DNA from: a virus
DNA length: 37,819 nt
Reading direction: 5' to 3' (one strand)
Virus record (IMG/VR): IMGVR_UViG_3300020034_000047
Coordinates: 1 to 37,819 of that record
Shown: positions 23,014 to 29,441 of the stretch, one piece after another
How the letters are laid out: the number at the start of each line of letters is the position of its first letter
Numbering within the stretch: the first letter of the stretch is position 1
Made by a program: the position numbers and the translations under genes
Notes under the pieces: generated by a model
Database searches by the model: none
The model's input: the letters and a program-made list of their open reading frames with translations, nothing else
Told to the model about the DNA's origin: nothing

Positions 23014-23174
23014 GCACGCTTCCTTTTTCGCTTCACGAATGCATCATACGAAGCGCGAAGCTTCGGCCGCAAGGCCGTGATCTCTTCCTTCGTCAACGGA
23101 ACCGGAGTCATGTCCGTGAACCGAGCAAGCAAGTCCGTCATAGTCTCTTTTGGCTTAGGGATACCGCGTGGCAT
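23010..23174 (-). CDS. small basic protein
   Basis: 54 aa starting MPRGIPKPKETM with a helical middle (TKEEITALRPKLRASYDAFV) and a strongly basic end (KRKRKRA). ATGA-type coupling to the downstream 41-aa gene (shared GTGA). The basic tail suggests nucleic-acid contact, but no domain is recognised. Confidence 0.45.
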   Translation of the reverse strand: MPRGIPKPKETMTDLLARFTDMTPVPLTKEEITALRPKLRASYDAFVKRKRKRA

Positions 23175-23179
23175 GTTCT

Positions 23180-23422
23180 TTAGACGAAATCCCTACCGCG
23201 GGTACCGCCCATAACGGGCGAGAACGAACGAGCTGGCGCAGTAGGGTTAGCCATCACAGGAGGCGTAGACGGGCCTACAGGAATCATGCCCGCAGCCATT
23301 CCACCAGGAGTGCCGCCGGCAGGAATAATGGGGGAAGCTGATCCTATGATCCCAGAACCCCTGTTAGGAACACCAGACATAGGCCGGGCAATGGGGCCAG
23401 GCATAGGACGAATGTTAAACAT
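23180..23422 (-). CDS. Pro/Gly/Met-rich small protein
   Basis: 80 aa of low complexity (GPIARPMSGVPNRG, PAGGTPGGMAAGMIPVGPS) ending SFSPVMGGTRGRDFV. The ATG is preceded by GAGGG at a good distance. Similar disordered small proteins appear near phage head genes, but no function is known. Low complexity makes the call less certain, though the spacing to its neighbours is good. Confidence 0.45.
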   Translation of the reverse strand: MFNIRPMPGPIARPMSGVPNRGSGIIGSASPIIPAGGTPGGMAAGMIPVGPSTPPVMANPTAPARSFSPVMGGTRGRDFV

Positions 23423-23469
23423 TACGAACCCTCAAGTAAGGGAGAAACTTAGACTTCGTAGCTACAGTG

Positions 23470-23703
23470 CTACTTGTAGCCGGGCTTACCAGCTTTAGAG
23501 ACAGAGCCTTCGTTGGACTGTTCTTTGCCGGCAGCGGGGGCGAAGTGGTGGGCCATTTCGCTTGCATTGGGGTCTTTAACGTGAAGATTGTGGAGGGCGC
23601 CGTACGGCACGCCAGCCTGGCCTGACTCACCAACGGTGGGGGCAACAGACGGGGGTTTACGGGGCGGTGAGGGTTTGATCGAAGCAGAAGATTCAACGGC
23701 CAT
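23470..23703 (-). CDS. hypothetical small protein
   Basis: 77 aa, Pro-rich at the start (IKPSPPRKPPSVAPTVG), then HNLHVKDPNASEMAHHF and a Lys/Gly-rich end. A competing longer frame overlaps the same DNA, but its product is an implausible basic sequence. No domain recognised. Confidence 0.45.
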   Translation of the reverse strand: MAVESSASIKPSPPRKPPSVAPTVGESGQAGVPYGALHNLHVKDPNASEMAHHFAPAAGKEQSNEGSVSKAGKPGYK

Positions 23704-23715
23704 TTTGTATTGGTC

Positions 23716-23904
23716 CTAGGCGTGAGGGATTGAAGCAGTAGCCGCATCCACTTGCACTTTCAGTGCTTCAACGGAGGCAGTAACGGCGGTGAGGTCGTCG
23801 GCGGGAGCCGGCGCAGGGATGTTGGCGACAGCGGTAACGAGGGCCGTGACCGAAGCCGAAAGAGCCGAGACATCGGCTGTGAGAGTGTCGAGTTGAACTG
23901 ACAT
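23716..23904 (-). CDS. small coiled-coil protein
   Basis: 62 aa from the ATG at 23904, which has AGAAGGA upstream. It has two heptad-like stretches (LDTLTADVSALSASVTALV and LTAVTASVEALKVQVDAAT) separated by a Pro-rich hinge (IPAPAPADD). This pattern occurs in small phage proteins of unknown role. It starts the group of small genes that precede the terminases. Confidence 0.5.
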   Translation of the reverse strand: MSVQLDTLTADVSALSASVTALVTAVANIPAPAPADDLTAVTASVEALKVQVDAATASIPHA

Positions 23905-23960
23905 GCGTGAGATCCTTCTAAAAAGAGAGAAATACCGGAGACACAGCATATTTTTTAGTC

Positions 23961-24046
23961 GCGTCGTCTGACCGACGCTTTATCTCTCGGTTAGGTTATA
24001 AAGATCCCGGTCCACAAAGACCGGGCGAGCACTTCTAGACGTGCTT
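23961..24046. other. cluster of three stem-loops in a 194-nt intergenic gap
   Basis: Within the gap 23905-24098: GCGTCG/CGACGC (23961-23978), CCCGGTC/GACCGGG (24006-24025) and AGCAC/GTGCT (24028-24045). Each has a loop of 6-8 nt. None has a long T run, so they may act as processing sites or protein-binding dyads rather than simple terminators. The middle hairpin recurs at 24425-24442. Confidence 0.55.
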
Positions 24047-24098
24047 CTAATGAGATTTTTGAATCTTAAATAACTATAGCATGAATTATAGTATACTG

Positions 24099-24371
24099 TC
24101 AAGTATAAGCTTCGTCGTCAGACCAATCCCATACTGGCGGGTCGTGCGGTACGTAGCTTCCGAACACGTTAGCAGTGGATTCGCGCTCTTTTCTATGCTT
24201 TTCTCTCACTGCATCTTTGTCTAGTAAAGATAGCTTCTTGTTTTTCCACACAGATCTAGCGGCAGCAACAACGTCTGGCCTAGAATCTAATAGCCTCTTT
24301 CTGCCGGAGACTCTAGCAATAGCATCTTCTACTGTTTGCTCTGTTTCAGTTTCTTTTTCTTCGTAGTGCAT
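24099..24371 (-). CDS. hypothetical hydrophilic protein
   Basis: 90 aa, strongly charged and helical (EEKETETEQTVEDAIARVSG, KKLSLLDKDAVREKHRKER) and ending WDWSDDEAYT. It lies isolated among hairpin-rich non-coding DNA. There is no clear Shine-Dalgarno before the ATG, only AT-rich sequence. Function unknown; codon pattern and composition look like a true gene. Confidence 0.5.
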   Translation of the reverse strand: MHYEEKETETEQTVEDAIARVSGRKRLLDSRPDVVAAARSVWKNKKLSLLDKDAVREKHRKERESTANVFGSYVPHDPPVWDWSDDEAYT

Positions 24372-24424
24372 AATATTTAATATTTACATCTGATTAGTAA
24401 AAGGTAATTAGAGATAGATATATA

Positions 24425-24442
24425 CCGGTCCCAAAAGACCGG
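24425..24442. repeat. repeated stem-loop CCGGTC-loop-GACCGG, second copy
   Basis: CCGGTCCCAAAAGACCGG here and CCGGTCCACAAAGACCGG at 24007-24024 differ at two loop positions. Both stems are perfect 6-bp repeats with a 6-nt loop. The copies flank the 90-aa gene at 24099-24371. Confidence 0.65.
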
Positions 24443-24472
24443 CGGATATCTAAAGAATAAAGACCTATCGTA

Positions 24473-24511
24473 TTGCAACATAAATACGTTTCTAAACGTC
24501 CGTTGCAACCA
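24473..24511. other. compound inverted repeat ending in CCA
   Basis: TTGCAAC (24473-24479) pairs with GTTGCAA (24502-24508), and inside it ACGTT pairs with AACGT (24486-24499). The outer 7-bp stem is followed by CCA, so the plus-strand RNA would resemble a minihelix. It lacks the D and T arms, so it is not a tRNA. It could equally be a protein-binding dyad. Confidence 0.5.
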
Positions 24512-24523
24512 GTGCCGTGTCCC

Positions 24524-24577
24524 CCAGGCTATTTCTCACCTGGCTTCTTGTCGGTGCGCTGGCGCGATACCCGACAA
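24524..24577. other. two further stem-loops, one branched
   Basis: CCAGG (24524-24528) pairs with CCTGG (24539-24543). TTGTCGG (24548-24554) pairs with CCGACAA (24571-24577) around an inner GCGC/GCGC palindrome (24556-24565). They follow the compound repeat directly, and AGGAGGT comes just after, giving about 110 nt of continuous potential structure. Confidence 0.5.
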
Positions 24578-25193
24578 AGGAGGTCATCTCCCCGGCTAAA
24601 ACTTTTTTCTATCTCTCGAGGTAGCCTTACCCGTTAATCCAGGCTTCCGAGTCATTGGACTTCGTACTTGTATACCGCCCTTCGGCAGGCGGATTTGCGA
24701 ATTAAAGATAAGTATATATAGGTTATTGTATAACCGCAAGTGCTTTATACGAAAAATTCCAAATTTTTGGACCTGTTTGTATAAATAGGCTATTAGACGC
24801 CCGGAAGGGCAATTTCGACTAAATTCTATTGTGCAGTGCAATTGTTCGGTCAGAACCGTCCGAAAAGAACGCGGATTGTGGGGTACACAACGCTGCCCTG
24901 GCGGCCCCTTTTACCTGAGATAGACCCCCCCACCGGGGCCTTAAAGGAGATCCTATTAGCCCCCCAATAGGCCTGGCCCACGCATTTAGGATGCGAGGCT
25001 ATGTATTGATATTGCTATGTATATCTCTCGAGTGAGCACGATACGTGCTAGATCTAGGGAGATAGCCGACGATAGGCTGTATATGTGTCCAGTATTAGAC
25101 GCAGCGCCCTCACGCGGAGGCTCGGGTCTGCCATTATCATCTGCTACAGAGCGTAACACATAGTAAAGTATGTGCGTCCATAATTATGATCTT

Positions 25194-25499
25194 TTACCAC
25201 TCGTTATGCTTCGTCATGAGATCAAGTAAGCGCTTTTTCAACGCCTCTATAGTCTGCGCTTGTTCCTTCACAAGCAAGTTAAGATCTATATTCTTCTCAA
25301 GCCGTTCTGTCTCAGGGGACATACGAGCTCTCCTAACGACCTCCAATTGCTCTCGCTTCGCCTTCTGTATCCACTGGTAGACAACAGGCACAGATACTTT
25401 GTGCTGCTTCGCCAGCTCGATTACAGAGGCTTCGCCGGCCGCATATTTCTTTACTACCTTCTCTTTCTCGCTGTCAGAGACTTTAGACTTGATACCCAT
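25194..25499 (-). CDS. HTH protein with transposase_8-like DNA-binding domain
   Basis: 101 aa from the ATG at 25499, chosen for AAGGAGAA 8 nt upstream (an upstream ATG exists at 25523). Residues ~5-50 (SEKEKVVKKYAAGEASVIEL, AKQHKVSVPVVYQWIQKAKR) form a trihelical HTH like that of IS3-type OrfA proteins, followed by a coiled coil (LNLLVKEQAQTIEALKKRLL). No DDE partner, terminal repeats or second frame are present, so I read it as a domesticated phage regulator, possibly of the late arm it heads. It could also bind the adjacent repeat-rich DNA. Confidence 0.7.
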   Translation of the reverse strand: MGIKSKVSDSEKEKVVKKYAAGEASVIELAKQHKVSVPVVYQWIQKAKREQLEVVRRARMSPETERLEKNIDLNLLVKEQAQTIEALKKRLLDLMTKHNEW

Positions 25500-25640
25500 G
25501 TTATTAGTTCTCCTTATTACCATAATCTATATATAAGTGGCACGATAATCTCACTTCTATTGAATTGCAACTATAATTCGTGATCTGTCTCACACAAATA
25601 TTACTTGCTCTTTATCGTATAACCTCTAGTATAAGCAGCT
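25500..25640. promoter_or_regulatory. divergent promoter region between late and early arms
   Basis: A 141-nt AT-rich gap between the leftward HTH gene and the rightward early genes. Plus strand: TATAAT at 25572-25577, and TTGCTC (25605-25610) with TATAAG (25630-25635). Minus strand: TTGCAA followed 17 nt later by TATCGT. The dyad GAATT-8-AATTC overlaps the plus-strand TATAAT. Individual boxes are approximate matches. Confidence 0.45.
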
Positions 25641-25799
25641 ATGACCAATCACATTCGTTACAGCTTTAGACTTAAGAGTAAACACGTTATGAGCCTCAAC
25701 ACTCCGTCATTCGTTCGTGAAATCCTTGTAATAGCGCTCTCTGGCGCTGCAGGTATCGGCCTGGTTGTGGCCGCATTTTCATCCTTCTCTATAGGATAA
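25641..25799 (+). CDS. small membrane peptide, first early gene
   Basis: 52 aa: a basic start (NHIRYSFRLKSKH) and a C-terminal hydrophobic helix (ILVIALSGAAGIGLVVAAF). The ATG lies 5 nt after a TATAAG box with no Shine-Dalgarno, so translation may be leaderless, or start at the internal ATG (codon 17). No family recognised. Confidence 0.4.
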   Translation: MTNHIRYSFRLKSKHVMSLNTPSFVREILVIALSGAAGIGLVVAAFSSFSIG

Positions 25800-25809
25800 T
25801 CTCTACTAT

Positions 25810-25902
25810 ATGGACATCTATAAACATCGTCGTCAGATCGCAATTGCGTGGCTTGGATCTAAGTGGTTGCTGGCCAATAAGGCCAAAAGGAGAGTTTCTT
25901 AA
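25810..25902 (+). CDS. 30-aa basic peptide
   Basis: Starts MDIYKHRRQIAIAWLGSKWL and ends KAKRRVS: a short amphipathic, strongly basic helix. Its 3' end carries the AAAAGGAG used by the next gene. Coding potential is uncertain at this length, but it fits the compact early-gene spacing. Confidence 0.3.
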   Translation: MDIYKHRRQIAIAWLGSKWLLANKAKRRVS

Positions 25903-25903
25903 C

Positions 25904-26110
25904 ATGGTTACAAGGACACGCACGCCTTTGGGTGATTACATCACTACCAGTTTCATAGAAGACTCCGAGCACGTGACTATTGAGTGCACACAACCCTTGC
26001 GTCTTCTCTCGCTCGAGCCTAAGGGAAAGAGCATATACGAACGTCCGGTGGATGTTTGGTCCGGTGTTTGGGATGTGAAAAAGATCCGATCCACTAAAGG
26101 GATTCGTTAA
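25904..26110 (+). CDS. hypothetical early protein
   Basis: 68 aa from the ATG at 25904, which has AGGAGAG upstream; the frame opens earlier (25844) but that extension has no ribosome-binding site. It reads as a small beta-rich protein (DYITTSFIEDSEHVTIEC, SIYERPVDVWSGVWDVKK). The next gene starts directly after its stop. Function unknown. Confidence 0.5.
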   Translation: MVTRTRTPLGDYITTSFIEDSEHVTIECTQPLRLLSLEPKGKSIYERPVDVWSGVWDVKKIRSTKGIR

Positions 26111-26410
26111 ATGCTTGGCGCGACCCCTAAGCACTATGACCCCAAGTGGCCCGAGAAACCCTCTCCTTGCCGGCGGTGCAAGCTATCCGAGAAGTGCGCT
26201 GTCGATAATATAGCTTGCATTGATTTCTACAGATATGTCCTGTTGGATGACTCTTGGCCGGATACAAAAGTGAGAACTCCGACAAAGGAACTGTATACTA
26301 GAATCTATAGGATCTCAGGCTATGAGCGAAACCGTGTTGGTATTGACAGCAAAGCAGGCCGCGAGCTTGTTACAGCTGACACCGCAAACTGTGATATCCC
26401 TGGCGTCTAA
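26111..26410 (+). CDS. Cys-rich early protein, putative zinc binder
   Basis: 99 aa. CRRCKLSEKCAVDNIACIDF gives four Cys in a C-x2-C-x5-C-x6-C arrangement, followed by FYRYVLLDD and RTPTKELYTRIYR, a pattern I associate with small phage proteins of unknown role. It starts at the base after the previous stop and its 3' end overlaps the excisionase-like gene by 89 nt in another frame. Confidence 0.5.
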   Translation: MLGATPKHYDPKWPEKPSPCRRCKLSEKCAVDNIACIDFYRYVLLDDSWPDTKVRTPTKELYTRIYRISGYERNRVGIDSKAGRELVTADTANCDIPGV

Positions 26411-26585
26411 TGGTAAACTTTGCGGCGCCAAAGTGGGCGGCAGATGGCGGTTTAACCTAGAGGATTTGGTTAAATGTTGTACAAGCGAAAGGGTTCCGAT
26501 TGCTGGCAGATCAAGTTTTCGCTTAACGGGCGAACAATTCGACGCTCTGCTAAGACGAACGACAAAAGACTGGCTGAAAGACTAG
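26322..26585 (+). CDS. excisionase-like HTH protein
   Basis: 87 aa. The N-terminal part (TAKQAASLLQLTPQTVISLA, then GRWRFNLEDLVK) is the HTH_17 / MerR-like winged fold of phage excisionases and related DNA-binding proteins. It lies immediately before, and overlaps by 112 nt, integrase 1, as Xis-Int pairs often do. It would bend att DNA and steer recombination to excision. It could instead be a regulator. Confidence 0.65.
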   Translation: MSETVLVLTAKQAASLLQLTPQTVISLASNGKLCGAKVGGRWRFNLEDLVKCCTSERVPIAGRSSFRLTGEQFDALLRRTTKDWLKD

Positions 26586-27487
26586 AGCACAATGCTCGAG
26601 ATGAAATCCTTAAGGCCGAGCTATCGGGGCACAAGCCGCCATTCTCTTGGGAGCAAGCTACAGCTCTTTGGTGCGATGAGAAGCGCGACAAGCGCTCTCT
26701 CGATACTGATCTAGCGATCTTCAAGTCTATGGATGAAGACTTTGACGGCATGGATGTGTCTCAGTTCAACGCTAAGATAGTGTCCAAATACCGCACTAAG
26801 ATTGCTAATCGTTCATCTCAATCGACCGCCAATAGGCACATGGCTCTATTACGCTCTGTGCTACGCCGCCTAGAGCGGCTTGAGATTATAGATAAAGCCC
26901 CTAATGTCGAAATGTATTCACTTGAAGTCACCGAGCCGGCGTGGACTCCGCCAGAGAAGATCCTTGAAGTATTGAATGCGTTGCCTGGCTACGCTCGAGA
27001 CATAGCCGAGTTCGCAGTATTGACCGGCCTACGCCGCGGTAACGTGCTGGGACTGAAATGGGCATGGGTGGATCTTACTCGAGCGCTGATCGTGGTTCCT
27101 GCTGTATCAGCCAAGGGAAAGAGAACCATCACAGTGCCTATTATGGATGAACCCATGGCGATCCTAGAGCGCCGTAAGGGCATTCACGAGGAATACGTGT
27201 TCACTGGTCCCGGTCGAGTATTCGGAGCCAACGTAGGCATTATAGGGCCGCTTGACACTATAAAGCTGCAGTGGGGCAAGGCTACGAAGGCGGCTGGTGT
27301 CCCTAACTTGCGGTTCCATGACCTACGCCACGCTTGGGCGTCCATTCACATGATGAATGGCACCCCGGAGCGAGCTCTGCAGGAAATGGCCGGCTGGACC
27401 AGCTCTAAAATGGTGCAGCGATACACGCATCTCAAGCCAGGCACCCTGGCGCAATATGCTGGAAATGTGTCCCTCGTCTCTAAATAA
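26474..27487 (+). CDS. int: tyrosine recombinase (integrase 1)
   Basis: 337 aa. The N-terminus (KGSDCWQIKFSLNGRTIRRS) is an arm-binding domain, followed by a core-binding SAM-like region (60-145). All catalytic positions are visible: R187 (TGLRRGN), K in SAKGKRT (~214-216), H282-x2-R285 (FHDLRHAWAS), W308 in the GW of the next box, and nucleophile Y317 (RYTHL). It should integrate and/or excise phage DNA at an att site. Complete, and paired with an Xis-like gene. Its relation to the second integrase at 32061 is the main puzzle of this region. Confidence 0.9.
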   Translation: MLYKRKGSDCWQIKFSLNGRTIRRSAKTNDKRLAERLEHNARDEILKAELSGHKPPFSWEQATALWCDEKRDKRSLDTDLAIFKSMDEDFDGMDVSQFNAKIVSKYRTKIANRSSQSTANRHMALLRSVLRRLERLEIIDKAPNVEMYSLEVTEPAWTPPEKILEVLNALPGYARDIAEFAVLTGLRRGNVLGLKWAWVDLTRALIVVPAVSAKGKRTITVPIMDEPMAILERRKGIHEEYVFTGPGRVFGANVGIIGPLDTIKLQWGKATKAAGVPNLRFHDLRHAWASIHMMNGTPERALQEMAGWTSSKMVQRYTHLKPGTLAQYAGNVSLVSK

Positions 27488-27516
27488 ACTCTATACGTGC
27501 TCTAATAATCACTTGA

Positions 27517-27536
27517 AATTATCGAATAACCTATAT
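27517..27536. repeat. 20-bp direct repeat, copy 1 (3' flank of integrase 1)
   Basis: AATTATCGAATAACCTATAT is found here and at 35441-35460, where it spans the helicase stop codon. The right part, AATAACCTATATATA (27525-27539), also occurs inverted at 24713-24727. Here it overlaps the dyad AATAAC/GTTATT (27525-27545). It may be an att-like site or a regulatory element. Confidence 0.6.
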
Positions 27537-27547
27537 ATAGTTATTAT

Positions 27548-27628
27548 ATGAAGACTAGATATTCAGTCGAACACTGCGGGAAAACCTTGTGTCACTTTGA
27601 CAAATCAGAGGTAGAGCATGGGCGCTAG
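27548..27628 (+). CDS. 26-aa ORF possibly truncated by the HNH gene
   Basis: Starts MKTRYSVEHCGKTLC and stops inside the start of the HNH gene, overlapping it by 11 nt. It may be a leader peptide or the remnant of a gene cut off by insertion of the endonuclease. Too short to be certain. Confidence 0.2.
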   Translation: MKTRYSVEHCGKTLCHFDKSEVEHGR

Positions 27629-28157
27629 GGGCATAAATACGCTCACAGCCAATTCCAGGTACATCGGGAAGGATGTTCCTGACGAAGTGGCGTTGCCGTT
27701 GATCTTGGCAAGGATACTGAGCCGCCGGCACTTTGCGGAATCAGGTTGCATCGAGTACACGGGCTACATAGGTCCGTATGGCTACGGCGATATCATCTTC
27801 AAAAAGAAAAACTGGAAGGTGCACCGGCTGTACTGGACTTTGCTGCATGGACCAATCCCGGCTTGGCCGAAAGCTGTTGTGATCCATTCGTGCGACAACC
27901 GCAAGTGCATCAACCCTGAGCACCTGAGCCTCGGCACGCAGCAGGAGAACATCCGCGATTGCGTTGGCAAGGGTCGCCAGGCATCGGCCCGTAAAACGCA
28001 TTGTCCGCGAGGCCATTCATACGCTGAGCATGGTCAGTATTTTTCAAGTCCGAAGTGCATCCAGCAAGCCAATCCGTGGCGCAGATGCCGTGAATGCTTG
28101 CGGATGCGATATCGAAAAGCGGCAGAGAATGCAAAGGCAGGAGAGCCTAGTGTTTAG
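27618..28157 (+). CDS. second HNH endonuclease, with C-terminal zinc motif
   Basis: 179 aa. CIEYTGYIGPYGYGDI, then KVHRLYWTLLHGPIP, HSCDNRKCINPEHLSLGTQQ: the HNH_3 fold with its His and metal-binding pairs. The C-terminus adds CPRGHSY and CRRCRECLRMRYRK-like Cys pairs (C-x4-H ... C-x2-C), a zinc element often found after this nuclease. AGAGGT precedes the ATG. It is a separate family member from the HNH at 13628, which has an HTH instead. Probably a selfish element at the edge of the accessory block. Confidence 0.85.
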   Translation: MGARGINTLTANSRYIGKDVPDEVALPLILARILSRRHFAESGCIEYTGYIGPYGYGDIIFKKKNWKVHRLYWTLLHGPIPAWPKAVVIHSCDNRKCINPEHLSLGTQQENIRDCVGKGRQASARKTHCPRGHSYAEHGQYFSSPKCIQQANPWRRCRECLRMRYRKAAENAKAGEPSV

Positions 28158-28332
28158 CCAGCCAATCCTCAAGGTTCGCAAACTTGATGGCACCCGGCTC
28201 TGCCAGGAGCCCGGAGGCGAATCTGCGCACCCAGTTGTAATGGACGCCAAGAGCCTTAGCTATCTCACGGTGCTGCCCTATTCGGCCTTTTACCGCCCCT
28301 CTGGCTCTCTCAATGCGTTTTTCTATCGTCAT
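28147..28332 (-). CDS. small HTH regulator (Cro/CI-like)
   Basis: 61 aa. GQHREIAKALGVHYNWVRRF is a helix-turn-helix, followed by GLLAEPGAIKFANLEDWL as the closing helices: the compact fold of Cro-like repressors. It is divergent from the accessory operon across an operator-like dyad, and overlaps the end of the HNH gene by 11 nt tail to tail. It is likely an autoregulator of the switch at 28339-28370. No larger CI-type repressor is seen in the window, so its part in immunity is an inference. Confidence 0.7.
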   Translation of the reverse strand: MTIEKRIERARGAVKGRIGQHREIAKALGVHYNWVRRFASGLLAEPGAIKFANLEDWLAKH

Positions 28333-28338
28333 TGCCTG

Positions 28339-28370
28339 TTGACACTATAATAGTAACGCTATTATAATAG
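28339..28370 (+). promoter_or_regulatory. promoter with overlapping operator dyad
   Basis: TTGACA (28339-28344), 18-nt spacer, TATAAT (28363-28368): a near-consensus sigma70 promoter. Within the spacer TATAATAG (28346-28353) and CTATTATA (28359-28366) form a perfect 8-bp inverted repeat around TAACG, and TATAATAG recurs directly at 28363-28370. A repressor bound there would block the promoter. The ATG of the next gene is 5 nt after the -10 box. Confidence 0.75.
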
Positions 28371-28373
28371 CAC

Positions 28374-28568
28374 ATGATCGAAACACGCACCAATCGAGTA
28401 GGAAACAGAGACTACCAAGTGACTTGGCGCGATGGCGTGCCGTCACTGATTCGCGTTTGCTGTCAACCAAAGGGGGCCAATTATGTATTCAGCTTCCGAA
28501 TCATTTGGGAGGCTGGACGCCCGCTTAAAGGTATCGCCGCTCGCGTTCTTCAAGAGGTAATGCAATGA
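28374..28568 (+). CDS. first gene of the accessory operon, hypothetical
   Basis: 64 aa (TRTNRVGNRDYQVTWRDGV, SFRIIWEAGRPLKGI), a small basic beta-rich protein with no recognised domain. The ATG lies at or beside the predicted transcription start, with no Shine-Dalgarno, so the message may be leaderless. Coupled to the next gene by ATGA. Confidence 0.5.
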   Translation: MIETRTNRVGNRDYQVTWRDGVPSLIRVCCQPKGANYVFSFRIIWEAGRPLKGIAARVLQEVMQ

Positions 28569-29152
28569 GCGAAGAGTGCGTATGCGGCCACTCCGCTAGA
28601 TGGCATCAGGGTGCATGCAACTACGGTAAACACGCTGCAAAGTGCCAGTGCAAAGAGTTTAGGACGGTGTCCGAACACGCCGAGTTGGGGAGGCTCACCG
28701 TAGAACTTGCCGAGCACAAAGTTTTGGCAGCGCAGGCGCGGCGCGAAAGGGACGTACTAACCAAGAAGCTAGAGATCGAGCATTTTGTCGTCAAGCATTA
28801 CACCGCCGAGGAAGGGCCAGTTATCAAGGGTAACGGCTTCGATGGCTTGCGCATTGGAGAAGATAGAGAGGAAGCGGAAGATTTTGTGAAGTGGGTAAAT
28901 GCGCGCTTGTATCGAATCACTCGGTTGGAAGGCGCTCTCAGCAGCGAACTTAACCAGCGTAGCGCATCCGATATGGCTGAAGATTTAGCGCACGAAGGGG
29001 ATTCGGGCGTATCAGGCTCAGCTCCGCATATCCAAGATATTCGAGAAGCTGTACTGGAGTATTTGGCGAAGCTGCCGGTGGAGAGAGATCTGCTTCTCGG
29101 AATCATTGATAGGAAAGTGACACCTGCGCAAAGAGATTCCAAGCATGAATAG
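28565..29152 (+). CDS. Cys-rich N-terminus plus helical protein
   Basis: 195 aa. The first 32 residues hold C-x-C-GH-x4-H, then GACNYGKH and CQCKEF: a probable zinc-binding knuckle seen in small phage proteins. The rest is helical and charged (LAAQARRERDVLTKKLEIE; FVKWVNARLYRITRLEGAL). Overlaps its neighbours by 4 and 8 nt. No function assigned. Confidence 0.5.
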   Translation: MSEECVCGHSARWHQGACNYGKHAAKCQCKEFRTVSEHAELGRLTVELAEHKVLAAQARRERDVLTKKLEIEHFVVKHYTAEEGPVIKGNGFDGLRIGEDREEAEDFVKWVNARLYRITRLEGALSSELNQRSASDMAEDLAHEGDSGVSGSAPHIQDIREAVLEYLAKLPVERDLLLGIIDRKVTPAQRDSKHE

Positions 29153-29441
29153 GCACAATCAAATCGACGCGCTGCTGCTCAAGTTCTTCTATGGCGACCA
29201 GCACAAGGTTGATATGTGGTGGGCCAAGCCGAACCCCATGCTTGGAAACATATCGCCCAAGACCATGGTTTTGATAGGCAAGCTCGAACGCCTCTACGGC
29301 TTCATCGAAGAGAATTGCTCCGCGCTGGAAACGCCAGTCTCCACGCTCTGCGCCATCTGCGATCAGATCAAAGAGCTACACCCGAGTACGCACCAGTGGA
29401 CAGCGAAGGAAACGAAGGGAGATGCAAATGGCCCTGTCTAA
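29145..29441 (+). CDS. small protein with possible DUF2384-like C-terminal motif
   Basis: 98 aa. WWAKPNPMLGNISPKTMVL, then GKLERLYGFIEEN, resembles the short DUF2384 (MbcA/ParS/Xre antitoxin) pattern W-x-x-x-P-N-x-x-L-x-G-x-S-P, without the upstream HTH. No partner toxin is seen nearby. I give the similarity as a hint only. Confidence 0.4.
   Translation: MNRHNQIDALLLKFFYGDQHKVDMWWAKPNPMLGNISPKTMVLIGKLERLYGFIEENCSALETPVSTLCAICDQIKELHPSTHQWTAKETKGDANGPV

Larger units (their letters stand above)
24372..25193. other. 822-nt hairpin-rich non-coding region near the divergence point
   Basis: No convincing gene: the longest frame (minus, 24596-24841) has no start signal and an atypical basic product. 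The region carries many inverted repeats: the compound repeat at 24473-24508, stems at 24524-24543 and 24548-24577, CCGCC/GGCGG near 24686, GGTTAT/ATAACC at 24721-24735, GCCC/GGGC near 24799, CGGT/ACCG at 24847-24858, CCTATT/AATAGG near 24953 and AGCACG/CGTGCT near 25037. Together with the HTH gene it separates the leftward late arm from the rightward early arm. Candidate roles are replication origin, regulatory RNA, or packaging/termination site; the sequence does not decide among them. Confidence 0.55.

Noticed and set aside
23415-23747. 110-aa frame overlapping two small late genes
   Set aside because: Its product is Leu/Pro/Arg-rich shadow sequence; the frames at 23470-23703 and 23716-23904 have better starts and spacing.
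24596-24841. 81-aa minus-strand frame in the non-coding region
   Set aside because: No Shine-Dalgarno, basic and atypical composition, and it runs across several inverted repeats; better read as chance.
25194-25499. Insertion sequence (IS3-type OrfA)
   Set aside because: Only the HTH part is present: no DDE transposase, terminal inverted repeats or target duplication nearby.
29145-29441. Toxin-antitoxin pair based on the DUF2384-like motif
   Set aside because: No RES/Fic-type toxin or other partner is encoded next to it, and the motif is only a short partial match.
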